Source: Methanothrix sp.
GTDB lineage: Archaea > Halobacteriota > Methanosarcinia > Methanotrichales > Methanotrichaceae
Length of the DNA stretch: 64,000 nt
Assembly (NCBI RefSeq): GCF_030055635.1
Contig: NZ_JASFYM010000005.1
Span: 1-64,000 of the forward strand
Direction of reading: 5' to 3'
The translations under genes and the position numbers were made by a program. This document shows, in pieces, positions 38,396-47,524 of this stretch. Numbering within the stretch: position 1 is the first letter of the stretch; each line of letters begins with the position of its first letter. The notes below the pieces were generated by a model. That model was not told the origin of the DNA. It searched no databases and was given only the letters and a program-made list of their open reading frames with translations.

Positions 38396-38899
38396 ATGTG
38401 GCAGCAGATCCTGAGCAAGTTCAGGCGCTATCCTGCTCAAGAGAAGGTCGTCCGGCTGATCCTGTCAAGGGGGTTCCAGATAAATGAGCGCGGCAGGGTC
38501 GCTTCCGGCTCGATAGAGATTCCTCACGCGCAGATAGCCAAAGAGCTCGATGTTGATAGAAGAGTGGTCGACACCACAGCGATGGCCATTCGCGATGATC
38601 CCGAGCTCTGGAAGGTATTCAAAAACGTGAGATCTGTGCCTTTCCTGGCGGATGTCGCTCCTGTGCTCGGGCTCGGCGTGATCGAGATCACGCCTGTCGA
38701 TGCGAGGCAGACCGGCCTTCTGGGGAACGTTGCCATAGCTGTGGCGAAGCATGGATTGAGCATACGCCAGGCGGTATCTGACGATCCCTTCTTTGTGGAG
38801 GATCCGAAGCTCACAATCATCACAGAGGGAAAGATCCCCGGCGAGCTCGTCACGCTTCTGAAGGAGATAGAGGGGGTCAAGAAGGTCACGGTAGAGTGA
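38396..38899 (+). CDS. Regulatory protein with helix-turn-helix and ACT domain
   Basis: 167 aa. The N-terminal half contains an HTH (IPHAQIAKELDVDRRVVDTTAMAIRDDPELWKVF). The C-terminal half is an ACT domain (GLGVIEITPVDARQTGLLGNVAIAVAKHGLSIRQAVSDDPF ... TEGKIPGELVTLLKEIEGVKKVTVE), which usually senses an amino acid. It probably controls amino acid metabolism; ligand unknown. GAGGAG at 38381-38386 precedes the ATG at 38396 with good spacing. Confidence 0.88.
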   Translation: MWQQILSKFRRYPAQEKVVRLILSRGFQINERGRVASGSIEIPHAQIAKELDVDRRVVDTTAMAIRDDPELWKVFKNVRSVPFLADVAPVLGLGVIEITPVDARQTGLLGNVAIAVAKHGLSIRQAVSDDPFFVEDPKLTIITEGKIPGELVTLLKEIEGVKKVTVE

Positions 38900-39062
38900 T
38901 CTCATCTCTTATGGTGTGACAATCTCCCCGTCTACGCATGCACAGGCACGATCCCCAGATGCCGGGGAAACTCTGCAGCGAAGCTCTTCCCGCGCCTGCA
39001 TGAATTCTGATCTTTTTGTTGTATTGTGACATTACCAGACCGCGGAGCCATAGTCACTGGAG

Positions 39063-39554
39063 TTACATTTGATGCTTTGGCTGCGTATCATTGGAAATCC
39101 CGGGCTCTGCAGGAGGCTGATCCCCAGGCCCGCTGGGTGGAGCAGCTGGTGGCGGAGACCCCGGGCTCTGACCGACGACGAGCAGTGGTGATACCATCTG
39201 GAGTTCGCGCATGAACCCATATTCTGTGTATGATATTGAGGATATCACATCATAGTATCCAGGCTGCTCTGCCATCACCGGATACGAGACCGTCTCCGGC
39301 TGGCCCGGATAGAGCGTGACCATGTACATTCCCGGGCCCGAAGTCCTCAATCCATATGGAATCAATGGCACCACGCTTGCATGTGTCGCGTTGTCCCCAA
39401 CATACATCAGGTTGAGTGTGACCATTGCTGTATCGCCCACGCCGATGCTTCCTCTATCAAGCCACTGGCTCGCAGTGAGCTCTGCCACTGCCAGCCCTGT
39501 GCACAAGCCCACTCCCAGCAGAAGCAGGAGCACAAATCCTACTCGCTTCATCAC
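39063..39554 (-). CDS. Secreted protein with one CARDB-like beta domain
   Basis: 163 aa. The signal peptide (KRVGFVLLLLLGVGLCTGLAVA) is followed by a short beta-sandwich (LDRGSIGVGDTAMVTLNLMYVGDNATHASVVPLIPYGLRT) like the CARDB/COG1361 modules used in archaeal surface proteins, then a Pro/Gly-rich tail (PGSPPPAAPPSGPGDQPPAEP). No anchor is visible. The neighbours do not suggest a function. Confidence 0.7.
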   Translation of the reverse strand: MMKRVGFVLLLLLGVGLCTGLAVAELTASQWLDRGSIGVGDTAMVTLNLMYVGDNATHASVVPLIPYGLRTSGPGMYMVTLYPGQPETVSYPVMAEQPGYYDVISSISYTEYGFMRELQMVSPLLVVGQSPGSPPPAAPPSGPGDQPPAEPGISNDTQPKHQM

Positions 39555-39735
39555 CCTGATCTCTGACGATGCTGAATTTAAACGTACCTCTTATACGAGG
39601 GTAATATGAGGTCTACAACAGCTCATTGAGCGGTGAGATGCACCGGAATGCGCCTCGTGATCTGCATCCTGGGGATCAGCACCGCTCGACCTGGCGCTCC
39701 ATGATGGACAGTTGGACCAGACAGCTGGCCTTGTG

Positions 39736-40392
39736 CTACAGCCAGTACCTCCTGATGGGCTCGAGCCGGTCGCTGAGCTCGTAGACCACTGGCCTTCCCC
39801 TGGGAACCACCAGACCTTCTGTCGGGATTCCCTCTAAGTAGTTCATGAAAGCGCGGATGACATTCGCGTGCGTCGTCACTATGACCCTTCTCCCAGAGAG
39901 GATCTCAGGAGCTATCTCGCAAGTCCAGAGGATCAGAAGACGCTCCTGGACATCCCTTATCGATTCTCCTGCTGGGGGATTATCCAGATCTCTGTACCTT
40001 CTGTCAAACCGCGGATGTCTGGGATCGTCCTCTGGCAGAGCTGGCGGCCGGATATCAAAGCTGTGCCTGTACCGCTTCAGCTCATCGGGAACATCTTCTA
40101 TGACCTGACCCTCGAGCTCACCGTAGTGCCGCTCATTCAGCATCCAGGATTTCCTGACGGGTATCCAGAGCAGATCCATCTCATCCAGTACCGCGCAGAG
40201 CGTCTTTATTGCGCGCCTGAGCATCGAGACGAAGGCGATGTCGAAGGTGTATCCCTCCCTTCGCAGGATCCTGCCCGCATTCCTCGCCTCCATCACTCCC
40301 TGCGCCGTGAGATCCGGATCCGACCAGCCGGTGAACCTCCTCTCAGCATTGTAGCTGCTCTGGCCGTGCCTGAGCAGGACCAGTTTGTACAT
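39736..40392 (-). CDS. gpmA: 2,3-bisphosphoglycerate-dependent phosphoglycerate mutase
   Basis: 218 aa, histidine phosphatase superfamily. The phosphohistidine motif LVLLRHGQSSYN is followed by RFTGWSDPDLTAQG, the acid residue in NERHYGELEG, and the second His in VTTHANVIRAFMNYLEG. These are the typical features of the cofactor-dependent enzyme of glycolysis. A cofactor-independent GpmI is coded at 16468-17997, so both types are present. I start at MYKLVLLRHG; an ATG 18 bp upstream is in frame. The gene is divergent from DUF1614. Confidence 0.93.
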   Translation of the reverse strand: MYKLVLLRHGQSSYNAERRFTGWSDPDLTAQGVMEARNAGRILRREGYTFDIAFVSMLRRAIKTLCAVLDEMDLLWIPVRKSWMLNERHYGELEGQVIEDVPDELKRYRHSFDIRPPALPEDDPRHPRFDRRYRDLDNPPAGESIRDVQERLLILWTCEIAPEILSGRRVIVTTHANVIRAFMNYLEGIPTEGLVVPRGRPVVYELSDRLEPIRRYWL

Positions 40393-40443
40393 GCGATCAA
40401 CCACAGGCAAAGATTGTTATATAAAGATGTCAGAGAGGGATAC

Positions 40444-41151
40444 ATGAACGGCCGGCTGTTCTATGCTCCTCTGACACTTCTCTTCATGGCTGTTCTGGCG
40501 CTGCTCGTATTCCTGGTCGTATCCCTCCTGTTCGTCGGCGCGCTTCAGACAGCCTTTATACGCTTGGGGTTCTCATGGCATGATGCGCTTCTTCTGCTCC
40601 TCGCCTCACTGATCGGAAGCAGCATCAACATTCCCTTTAGAGAGATAAGATCAGAGATACCCGTGACGAGGACAGCATATATCAGGGTCTTCGGGGTGAA
40701 CTACAGGATCCCAATCTATGAGACCGTTTACAACAGCACCACAGTGGCTCTGAATGTGGGTGGCGCGATGATCCCCATCCTTGTATCTGCGTATCTGCTT
40801 CTGGTGTTTTCTCACGCGCTGGCCTATGCAGCAGCTGCCACTGCTATTGTGACGCTTGCTGTGCACAGGATCGCCAGACCTGTCCCCGGCCTGGGCATAG
40901 TGACGCCTGCCCTTCTCCCGCCGCTCATAGCAGCACTCTCATCACTGGCTGTGATCATGATCGCAGGAGGACCCAGAGAGCTTGAGTTCGTCACAGCATA
41001 CGTCAGCGGGACGCTGGGAACGCTCATCGGCGCCGATATCCTCAACCTCAACAGGATTCAGCGCCTCGGCGCTCCGGTGGTCTCGATCGGCGGCGCTGGG
41101 ACATTCGATGGCGTGTTTCTCACAGGCATCATCGCTGTGCTGCTCGTCTAG
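40444..41151 (+). CDS. DUF1614 integral membrane protein
   Basis: 235 aa with about seven predicted membrane spans. The DUF1614 pattern is visible: LIGSSINIPFREI, YETVYNSTTVALNVGGAMIPILVSAYLL, PGLGIVTPALLPPLIAALSSLAVI, and GADILNLNRIQRLGAPVVSIGGAGTFDGVFLTGIIAVLL. The conserved NVGG, PALLPP and GGAGTFDG loops suggest a transporter or enzyme in the membrane, but its function is unknown. The end overlaps the convergent flavoprotein gene by 23 bp. The ATG at 40444 gives the natural hydrophobic N-terminus. Confidence 0.88.
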   Translation: MNGRLFYAPLTLLFMAVLALLVFLVVSLLFVGALQTAFIRLGFSWHDALLLLLASLIGSSINIPFREIRSEIPVTRTAYIRVFGVNYRIPIYETVYNSTTVALNVGGAMIPILVSAYLLLVFSHALAYAAAATAIVTLAVHRIARPVPGLGIVTPALLPPLIAALSSLAVIMIAGGPRELEFVTAYVSGTLGTLIGADILNLNRIQRLGAPVVSIGGAGTFDGVFLTGIIAVLLV

Positions 41152-41740
41152 CTGATATCTCTTCAAAATCCCTCAGGAGAGACGCGAACCTGCGCACGGT
41201 CTTTCTGAGGGATCTGAACCCCTCCTCGTCCTTCTGCACGTCCTCGAGAGTATCCCTCGACCAGAATGTGGCGCCGAGGTTCGCCCCGAATGATCCCCCG
41301 CCCACGGGAATTACACCGTTCAGGATGTAGAATGTGATGATCTGGTATATCGCCGCCTCCTGGCCGCCTATTCTGTCACCGCCCACTGCTATCGCCATGC
41401 CAACCTTTCCCCTGAAGAAGTCGAAGTCAGCTGCAACCAGCGCCCTGCATCTGTCCATGACCGCCTTTGTCTGGGCGCTAACGCCGCCGTTGTACACCGG
41501 GGTTGCGAATATCAGTCCCCTCGCATTTTTGAGAAGAGGATACAGCTCGTACATGTCGTCCTTTATCGCGCATGTCTTGTTTTTGAGACAGTAGTCGCAG
41601 TGCCTGCAGAACCCGATGTTCTTCCCTCTAACAGAGAACAGCTCTGTCTCGAATCCGCTCTCCCTGAGCATCTCCAGCGCCCTGGAGAGGACATGCTCCG
41701 TGGCCCTGTTGCGCGGGCTGCCTGATATTCCGAGAATCAT
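41129..41740 (-). CDS. Iron-sulfur flavoprotein (Isf family)
   Basis: 203 aa. The flavodoxin-like fold begins ILGISGSPRNRATEHVL. The compact motif CRHCDYCLKNKTC (Cx2Cx2Cx5C) near residue 42 is the 4Fe-4S site of methanogen Isf; PVYNGGVSAQTKAVMDRC lies next to FMN. The proteins transfer electrons, for instance in defence against oxygen. The start is the ATG for MILGIS; an upstream in-frame ATG exists 21 bp earlier. Confidence 0.92.
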   Translation of the reverse strand: MILGISGSPRNRATEHVLSRALEMLRESGFETELFSVRGKNIGFCRHCDYCLKNKTCAIKDDMYELYPLLKNARGLIFATPVYNGGVSAQTKAVMDRCRALVAADFDFFRGKVGMAIAVGGDRIGGQEAAIYQIITFYILNGVIPVGGGSFGANLGATFWSRDTLEDVQKDEEGFRSLRKTVRRFASLLRDFEEISARRAAQR

Positions 41741-42024
41741 GGATTTTACAGAGTACCGCATTGTACTTCAAACTGTGGGGCGACAGAGAGCATGTGCGAT
41801 GGCGGATCACGTGCCATGGTACAGATCACCGGACGATCCCCTGTGAACCGGAAGATCGCTGGCGTAAATGCATCGTGAATCCTGTGCGGTCGCACCGTCG
41901 ATCTCATCGGCACAGGTGCGCAGCGAGATACCTGCTCAACCAAAAAGATCATATCCATCCTCGACTACTATTGATATTCTGTTAACGCTGTTGTATTCCA
42001 GTTTACAAGAGGCGATCTGTTTCG

Positions 42025-42396
42025 ATGCCGAGTGGTCGATATACCAGGATCGAGATAACGCCTGAGGCTTACATGGGGCTTGAGGCGGAGGCCATACTCC
42101 AGCGAAAGACCCTCAAGAGGCTGGCCTCTGAGTTGATTCTTCAGGGTATCTCTCCGAAGGCTCTGAGATTTGTCCATGATGAGTCGGATACAGCAGGCAA
42201 TCCCATGACCAAGGGCAGCATCTCGAGAAGAACGCGGCTTTCAGATGATAAAGAGGCTCTGGAGAAGATAAAGCAGCTCTGGAAACTTGATCCAAGACCA
42301 TCTGTAAAGGAGATCGCGAGCCTGGTGGGGTACTCGCAGACGGCAGTCAAAAATCAGATAAGGAGGATGCAGAACAGCGGAGAGCTCGCGCCATAA
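42025..42396 (+). CDS. Small DNA-binding protein with ribbon-helix-helix-like N-terminus and winged-helix C-terminus
   Basis: 123 aa. The first 45 residues (RYTRIEITPEAYMGLEAEAILQRKTLKRLASELIL) look like a ribbon-helix-helix domain; residues 80-120 (KLDPRPSVKEIASLVGYSQTAVKNQIRRMQNSGEL) form a helix-turn-helix. The combination suggests a local transcription regulator. No partner gene is adjacent, so the target is unknown. ATG at 42025; an AT-rich promoter-like zone lies upstream near 41965-42000. Confidence 0.7.
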   Translation: MPSGRYTRIEITPEAYMGLEAEAILQRKTLKRLASELILQGISPKALRFVHDESDTAGNPMTKGSISRRTRLSDDKEALEKIKQLWKLDPRPSVKEIASLVGYSQTAVKNQIRRMQNSGELAP

Positions 42397-42621
42397 TCTT
42401 CGCCTAGAGAATATACGACATCCCGATGTGTTCACCATTTTATTTGACCAAGGGGCATCCATACCAGGTATGGGGAGATCGATCTCTTTTGTGAGTGCTG
42501 GAGCTGGGAATAACTCGCTCATTCATACAGGGCGGCATGGGGCTCTGGATCGGGAGAGAACGTGTAACATGTTGGTGCATGCGCGTTCAGCCGGTGTATG
42601 GTAATCGGAGCTATCGCGCCA

Positions 42622-42736
42622 GGTCGTGTGCTTGAATCACTGAATGGAACTTTAGGAATCAGCACTCACTAGCACATCAGATCACAAATTCTGCGATGTC
42701 ACCTGCTGCTGGTTTCAATGATCTAATTACACGACC
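42622..42736. mobile_element. MITE-like element, copy F, with intact 8-bp target duplication
   Basis: The 115-bp element begins GGTCGTGTGCTTGAATCACT and its right end reads in reverse GGTCGTGTAATTAGATCATT. The octamer TCGCGCCA flanks it on both sides (42614-42621 and 42737-42744). No protein is coded inside. Confidence 0.87.
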
Positions 42737-42819
42737 TCGCGCCATAGCTCACACGAGATTTCGGTTGAATTCGATACGATCAGACGATCCCAGCGCAGGT
42801 ATTGATAATGGGGAACGCT

Positions 42820-43068
42820 TCAGGAACACTCTCCTTTAGTTCGCTTTAAGCCGACCGAGATCATCCAGAGGCCCGCAAGCACAGCGATGCCAAAGAATCC
42901 GATGGCAACCATCTCCCAGCCCTGTGGCACATTCGAGAGAAGCACAACGCCCACAGTCACGGATCCGAGACCTATGCTCACAGAGCCCATGCGGTTGTTT
43001 ATGACGCTTATCAGTATGCCAGCCCCGATCAGAGCTGCCGCGATATCCAGGAGCAAAGGAGGAAGCAT
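42820..43068 (-). CDS. Small membrane protein, three predicted spans
   Basis: 82 aa: LPPLLLDIAAALIGAGILISVI, SVSIGLGSVTVGVVLLSNV and VAIGFFGIAVLAGLWMISVGL are three hydrophobic segments with short loops. No family is recognised. CTATAAGTAG (about 43093-43102, minus strand) lies about 29 bp before the ATG at 43066-43068, suggesting a leaderless start; an in-frame ATG at 43077 is the alternative. It stands alone between two MITE copies. Confidence 0.6.
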   Translation of the reverse strand: MLPPLLLDIAAALIGAGILISVINNRMGSVSIGLGSVTVGVVLLSNVPQGWEMVAIGFFGIAVLAGLWMISVGLKRTKGECS

Positions 43069-43142
43069 GCACACCATATGGTATGCATACTACTTATAGG
43101 TTGCAGTTGCAAGGAATCCTGAGAGACAGTGCGCCAGATGTG

Positions 43143-43247
43143 GGTTGTTCGATTGAATCACAGAACAGCCATTCAGGAATCTGCTCCACTGGTTTGCCTC
43201 CTGTGAGGTCAAACACTGCTTATCTCAACAGCACGATCGTCCGATCC
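43143..43247. mobile_element. Decayed MITE-like element, copy H
   Basis: GGTTGTTCGATTGAATCACA, then GAACAGCCATTCAGGAATCTG resemble the left half of copies A, B and F. A possible right end lies at about 43247, but no target duplication is seen, so limits are approximate. Confidence 0.4.
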
Positions 43248-43344
43248 CGGCTCACGTGGTTCTGTAATACTACAATCAAAATCTTTATTACCAAGTAAGA
43301 TGACGTAGCATTGGCATGCGACTTGACCTCCTTTACCTGATGTC

Positions 43345-43715
43345 TCAGGTTTTCCCGATATGCTGGATAAAGGCTCGAGCGATGCCATCTGGCGCTTGCA
43401 TTGGGGCAGGCGCCTCCTCTCCTAATACCCATAGCACAGGCGTCTGGCATGGGATAAATGAGGCGATGAAGAGCACTTCGATTATAGTTATCCGCATAAG
43501 CTCTGTATAACCTACTGCTCCGAGAAACCGCTGTATCCATGATTTAGCATAGCTCAGGTCGATGTCACCATCCCGCACATCGTGACGCAGACTCAAAGTC
43601 GATATGGTAGTTCGCTATCGCATTGAGAAAAACAAGCAGCGCCTTTACGCGGTCATCCTTCTCATCGCGCAGCCTTACCGGCATCTCCTCTGCATTCTGT
43701 ATCTCTAACGCCTTT
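43345..43715 (-). pseudogene. Possible broken gene
   Basis: On the minus strand a frame reading LEIQNAEEMPVRLRDEKDDR, then VKALLVFLNAIANYHIDFES is followed, after a shift of frame near 43600, by DIDLSYAKSWIQRFLGAVGY and TELMRITIIEVLFIASF. Each half has protein-like composition but neither has a good start. This looks like a decayed gene with a frameshift. No family is recognised. Confidence 0.3.
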
Positions 43716-43902
43716 CATATGACCAGTCCATTCAGGATACTAGATGATTCCTATTAACCTCCTGTTAAATGATCTTGGCATGTCTCTGCATGCTTTTATC
43801 AAAGAAGTTTTATACCAAAATACTGGGTTTTTTAGGAATCCTCACTAGTATTATATTAAGTTTAGAGTAATTCTACCATATCCACATGTATGTCAAGCAG
43901 CA

Positions 43903-45048
43903 TCAATCGCTCACGAACTTGTCTTTCGAAGCGCTGCACTGAGGGCACTTCCAGTCTGCTGGCAGCTCATCGAATGGCGTCCCTGGATGGATACCCCGGC
44001 TCGGATCTCCGACCGCTGGATCGTACTCATAGCCGCAGACCGTGCATCTGTATTTCGGAGATGATGCGCCTACGCCCACAAGCGTCAGCGCGCCGCCACT
44101 CTCCGTGACCTGTCCTGTTGTGTACCGGGATTGCTCAGATACAGCAGCGATGATGGTCTCCGCGAACTCCTCTGACGAACCGGGATCTCTGCCTGTTATT
44201 ATCGATCCGTCTCTAACAACAGGCGCATCTGTGTAGTTCACGTTCTTCTGGATCAGATATGTGCTGTCCGCACAGGTCGCGTTCCTGTTTGTCAGCAACC
44301 CTGCGCTCGCCAGTATGTTCGGAGCCAGACAGATCGCGGCCACGATCATCCCCCTGTCGTATGCGCTCCTCGCAAGGTTCACGTAATCGCTGTCCTGATG
44401 CAGCTTCAGCTCCTCAATGCCGATCCCCCCAACGAACACCACAGCTCTGTACTTTGAGATATTCACGCTTCTCACATCGACATCTACGGACACGCTCTCA
44501 CCGCCCATGGAGGTGGCGGTGGTGACTCCCTTCGAGGCCACATCCACATCCAGACCGCTCCTCTCGAAGGCCTCCCTCGGGATGTTCAGCTCCCTCTCCT
44601 GGTAGTTTTTAGGGGCCACAACCATCAGGACGCTGCCGCTGAGATTTCTGGAGAACCCAGTTGCATTGCTCGGTATTTGCGAGCTAAACAGCGGAGATAT
44701 GTGGTCAGTCTGAGCAGGGCCAGTCTCTTCACTGCTCTCTTCACCGGCGTATTCGGTCTCATCTTCTGTAAAATCTTCGCATGGAACGAGCACGAAGTTT
44801 CCGGCGAAGGTGAGCATACCGAGAGTGTAGCATGTTGGGCAGTACCAGTCCGGATTGTTCGGGTCCAGGCTCATTATGCTTCCCAGAGTCGTCTGATAAT
44901 ACTGAGATCCGGCCGGCACGCTGATTTCGAGCGAATAAACATCACCACATACAGGGCACATCCAGCATGATGTCGTGCTGGAAATCTGTCCGGATGCAGA
45001 TACGATGAGAGCTGCCATGAAGGCCATACAGAGAAGAACGTGTCTCAT
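43903..45048 (-). CDS. Secreted fusion of a rubredoxin-like domain, a DJ-1/PfpI domain and a C-terminal rubredoxin
   Basis: 381 aa. A signal peptide ([20 protein letters not shown]) precedes two CxxC pairs ([10 protein letters not shown] and [10 protein letters not shown]) that look like a rubredoxin-type metal site (about 32-75). After an acidic linker a DJ-1/PfpI domain (about 125-305) contains [21 protein letters not shown] and the nucleophile-elbow Cys in [16 protein letters not shown]. The last 50 residues are a full rubredoxin: [17 protein letters not shown] ... [23 protein letters not shown]. The ATG at 45046-45048 follows GGAGGATC. Rubredoxins are normally cytosolic, so this extracytoplasmic fusion is unusual. 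Confidence 0.88.
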   Translation of the reverse strand: MRHVLLCMAFMAALIVSASGQISSTTSCWMCPVCGDVYSLEISVPAGSQYYQTTLGSIMSLDPNNPDWYCPTCYTLGMLTFAGNFVLVPCEDFTEDETEYAGEESSEETGPAQTDHISPLFSSQIPSNATGFSRNLSGSVLMVVAPKNYQERELNIPREAFERSGLDVDVASKGVTTATSMGGESVSVDVDVRSVNISKYRAVVFVGGIGIEELKLHQDSDYVNLARSAYDRGMIVAAICLAPNILASAGLLTNRNATCADSTYLIQKNVNYTDAPVVRDGSIITGRDPGSSEEFAETIIAAVSEQSRYTTGQVTESGGALTLVGVGASSPKYRCTVCGYEYDPAVGDPSRGIHPGTPFDELPADWKCPQCSASKDKFVSD

Positions 45049-45486
45049 GTGAGATCCTCCTGAGGGAGCAGCGGGATCCAAATCAGCGAAAGTTCGAACG
45101 GATTCGATCCTGTCTCCGCGCACGCCCTGTGCCAGGCGGTTCAGAGCCGCAGCCACTTCTGCACTGCAATACATGTGATGCAACTTCCTGGAGTAACAGG
45201 GCTTATGAGTTCTTTAAAGATCAAGCTACATATACTTTTTTGGATTTTGTATCTTGCTCGGGCGGTTGTGAGGTAACCGCAGAGAAACGTGCCGAAAAGG
45301 TGCGAATCATGTGGTTGAACTCTCGGGAGGCGAGGATGAATATCCTCCCAGTCAAACAGACCCTGCCTATCGGTTGCCAATCCGCTGAGCTCAAGGACGA
45401 GCCGGTGTTAGCTGTTGGGTAAGCAGGCCATTATGAAAAAAAAGCCCCATGATTCAAAGGATCCGTCACAGCAGCCTGGAGCGCCT
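45049..45486. other. Intergenic region, possible transposon remnant
   Basis: About 440 bp without a clear gene. A perfect hairpin GAGGAT-GAAT-ATCCTC occurs near 45338-45353. The frame ending LPIGCQSAELKDEPVLAVG (stop at 45420-45422) resembles the C-terminal tail of some TnpB genes, but this is weak. Confidence 0.25.
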
Positions 45487-46098
45487 CTAAGCAGCTCTTT
45501 TTCTCATGATGCTCTCCGCGCTCCTGAGATCCTCTGGTGTGTTGACGTTGAAGAAGCTCAGGAGATCTGGATCCACGCCCCTGAACATTTCAGCATCCAC
45601 AAATCTGATATCGAGCCCTGATAGTGCGGCTGATATCCTGCCCTCTCCCCTTGTGATTGCGTCTCTGCAGGCCTCCTCGAACCGCCCCGCAAGGTAAACT
45701 GCATGCAGCCTCTCAGGAAGTGCATTCAGGAGAGGAACTGCGCCGTCACGTCCTTCAGCGAGCGAGAAGAGGCCGTCTATTATATCAGGATTTAGAAAGG
45801 GCATATCGCAGCCTGCTGCGAACGCGTATCGCCCCCGTACAGCATCCATTCCGGCCTGGAGGCCTGCGAGCGGCCCCACGCCATGCGTACGATCGATCGT
45901 CACCCTGCACCGGGAAATCACGCCCTCAAGCCGCCTCGCCTGTGCGTCATCTCTCAAGACGACAACAACCTCATCGACCGCATCGAATATTCTCTCAATC
46001 ACATGCCATATCAGGGGCCTGCCGCAGAGCATGACGGATGCCTTCTCTGCGCCCATCCGTCTGCCCTCTCCGCCTGCAAGTATAACAGCAGACCTCAT
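45487..46098 (-). CDS. mobA: Molybdenum cofactor guanylyltransferase
   Basis: 203 aa. MobA joins GMP to molybdopterin to form the dinucleotide cofactor, needed for example by formylmethanofuran dehydrogenase. The nucleotidyltransferase signature LAGGEGRRMGAEKASVML is at the N-terminus; GVGPLAGLQAGMDAVRGRYAFAAGCDMPFL contains the metal-binding Asp; the C-terminus FFNVNTPEDL is typical. It is the last gene of the glyA operon and its ATG overlaps the stop of DUF2121 by 4 bp. Confidence 0.92.
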   Translation of the reverse strand: MRSAVILAGGEGRRMGAEKASVMLCGRPLIWHVIERIFDAVDEVVVVLRDDAQARRLEGVISRCRVTIDRTHGVGPLAGLQAGMDAVRGRYAFAAGCDMPFLNPDIIDGLFSLAEGRDGAVPLLNALPERLHAVYLAGRFEEACRDAITRGEGRISAALSGLDIRFVDAEMFRGVDPDLLSFFNVNTPEDLRSAESIMRKRAA

Positions 46099-46673
46099 GA
46101 CCTCCAGCCCATCTTCTCGCAGTCTCTCGAGAATGTCTGCATGAGAATGGATGCAGGGTCTTTATGAGACGCCGTCACCCTCAGAATCGTGTGCTCCCTG
46201 CTCATGGTCGCGGTTCCCGCGCTGACCTCCTTCATCACTCCTGCGATCGCATCAGCACTGATCTTCCCAAGACTCTGGAGCGCCCTTCCAGCGGCATCTC
46301 TTGTGTGCCTGTTTCCGAGGATGATGAGCGAGACGCCGCCTCTTCCGGAGATCCTGGCGTTACCGTCGATCACATCCACGATGAGATACGCTCCTGATGT
46401 CACATACACCCTTCTGCGCTTGCTGCTGGACACGGAGACCTCAGTCACCTCGCCAACAAGCACATCCCCATCACGCCAGACCTTCTCCCTGCCATCGGAG
46501 ATGTATATCGTCGCAGAGAGCTCCTCAGCTCTCCTGAGCAGATCCTCATCGTCATGTATCTTTCCAGAGTACAGCTCCTCCTCAAGCGTCCTGCAATCAC
46601 CGGCGAACGCTATGCTCCTCCTGTCGCCTGCGATCACAGCCTCCCTGCCGGAGAACGCGATGACCAGGCTCAT
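46095..46673 (-). CDS. DUF2121 protein (proteasome-like fold suspected)
   Basis: 192 aa. [23 protein letters not shown] at the start resembles the opening strands of Ntn-hydrolase or proteasome-like proteins, and matches the DUF2121 family, found in methanogens. The middle is beta-rich ([44 protein letters not shown]). The function is unknown. It overlaps folD and mobA by 4 bp each, so it is tightly coupled in the glyA-folD-DUF2121-mobA operon. Confidence 0.8.
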   Translation of the reverse strand: MSLVIAFSGREAVIAGDRRSIAFAGDCRTLEEELYSGKIHDDEDLLRRAEELSATIYISDGREKVWRDGDVLVGEVTEVSVSSSKRRRVYVTSGAYLIVDVIDGNARISGRGGVSLIILGNRHTRDAAGRALQSLGKISADAIAGVMKEVSAGTATMSREHTILRVTASHKDPASILMQTFSRDCEKMGWRS

Positions 46674-47512
46674 GATCTCCGCCTCTCGAGCGAGAGCTCT
46701 GCAGCCATAACAGTCTGACTCATGAGCATCGCGACGGTGAGCGGTCCAACGCCTCCTGGCACCGGTGTTATGCCAGCAGCCTTCTCCTTGACGGCATCGA
46801 AATCGACGTCTCCCACCGTCTTGCCGTCCACCTTATTTATACCCACATCGAAGACGTATGCTCCATCCCTGACCATATCCGCCTTTATGAGCCTGGGGAC
46901 GCCTGCAGCTACGACGAGTATCTCAGCGTCTCTGGTGTGTTCTTTCAGATCCTTCGTGTAGACGTGACAGACCTGGACTGTGGCATTTCTGTTCAGCAGC
47001 ATGGCTGCGAGCGGCTTCCCCACCACATTGCTGTGACCCACGATAACAGCCTCTGCGCCCTCGATCCTCACTCCCAGACGCTCGAGCGCGTAGATTATCC
47101 CCTTTGGGGTGCATGGAACAAGACGCTCCGCGCCGAGAAGGAGAGCGCCCATGTTCTCCGGATGGAATCCATCCGCATCCTTCTCCGGATCTATCGCCAT
47201 CATGGCCTTCCTCGGGTCGAGGTGTCCGGGCAGCGGCAGCTGGAGGAGTATAGCATGCACATCCTCTTTCCTGTTCAGCTCCCGGATCGTCTTTATGAGG
47301 GTGACCTCGTCTGTATCTACCGGAAGCACCACGTTCTCCGATCTTATGCCAACACGCCCGCATGCAGCGTGCTTAATTCTGAGGTACATCTGAGATGCAG
47401 GGTTATCCCCTACCAGTATCGTGGCCAGGCCCGGATTGAGGCCGAGCCTCTCGACCCTTTCCCTCACCTCTGACTCGATCTCTGACGCGAGCGCCTTTCC
47501 ATCTATTATCAA
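46670..47512 (-). CDS. folD: Methylenetetrahydrofolate dehydrogenase/cyclohydrolase
   Basis: 280 aa. FolD oxidises methylene-THF and hydrolyses methenyl-THF. The signatures are [14 protein letters not shown] with the catalytic Lys, [23 protein letters not shown], and [15 protein letters not shown], followed by the NADP-binding [17 protein letters not shown] and [16 protein letters not shown]. It sits 12 bp after glyA. Most methanogens use tetrahydromethanopterin only; folate-type FolD beside GlyA is known from Methanosarcina and points to a small THF pathway for biosynthesis, probably gained from bacteria. Confidence 0.96.
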   Translation of the reverse strand: MIIDGKALASEIESEVRERVERLGLNPGLATILVGDNPASQMYLRIKHAACGRVGIRSENVVLPVDTDEVTLIKTIRELNRKEDVHAILLQLPLPGHLDPRKAMMAIDPEKDADGFHPENMGALLLGAERLVPCTPKGIIYALERLGVRIEGAEAVIVGHSNVVGKPLAAMLLNRNATVQVCHVYTKDLKEHTRDAEILVVAAGVPRLIKADMVRDGAYVFDVGINKVDGKTVGDVDFDAVKEKAAGITPVPGGVGPLTVAMLMSQTVMAAELSLERRRS

Positions 47513-47524
47513 GAGATCACCCCA

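Noticed and set aside
39868-40443. Upstream extension of the DUF1614 gene
   Set aside because: This part is antisense to gpmA and has no membrane character; the natural start is at 40444.
45129-45422. 97-residue frame ending ELKDEPVLAVG as a gene
   Set aside because: The first half is antisense to the leader of the DJ-1/rubredoxin gene and no start fits; a TnpB tail remnant is possible but too weak to call.
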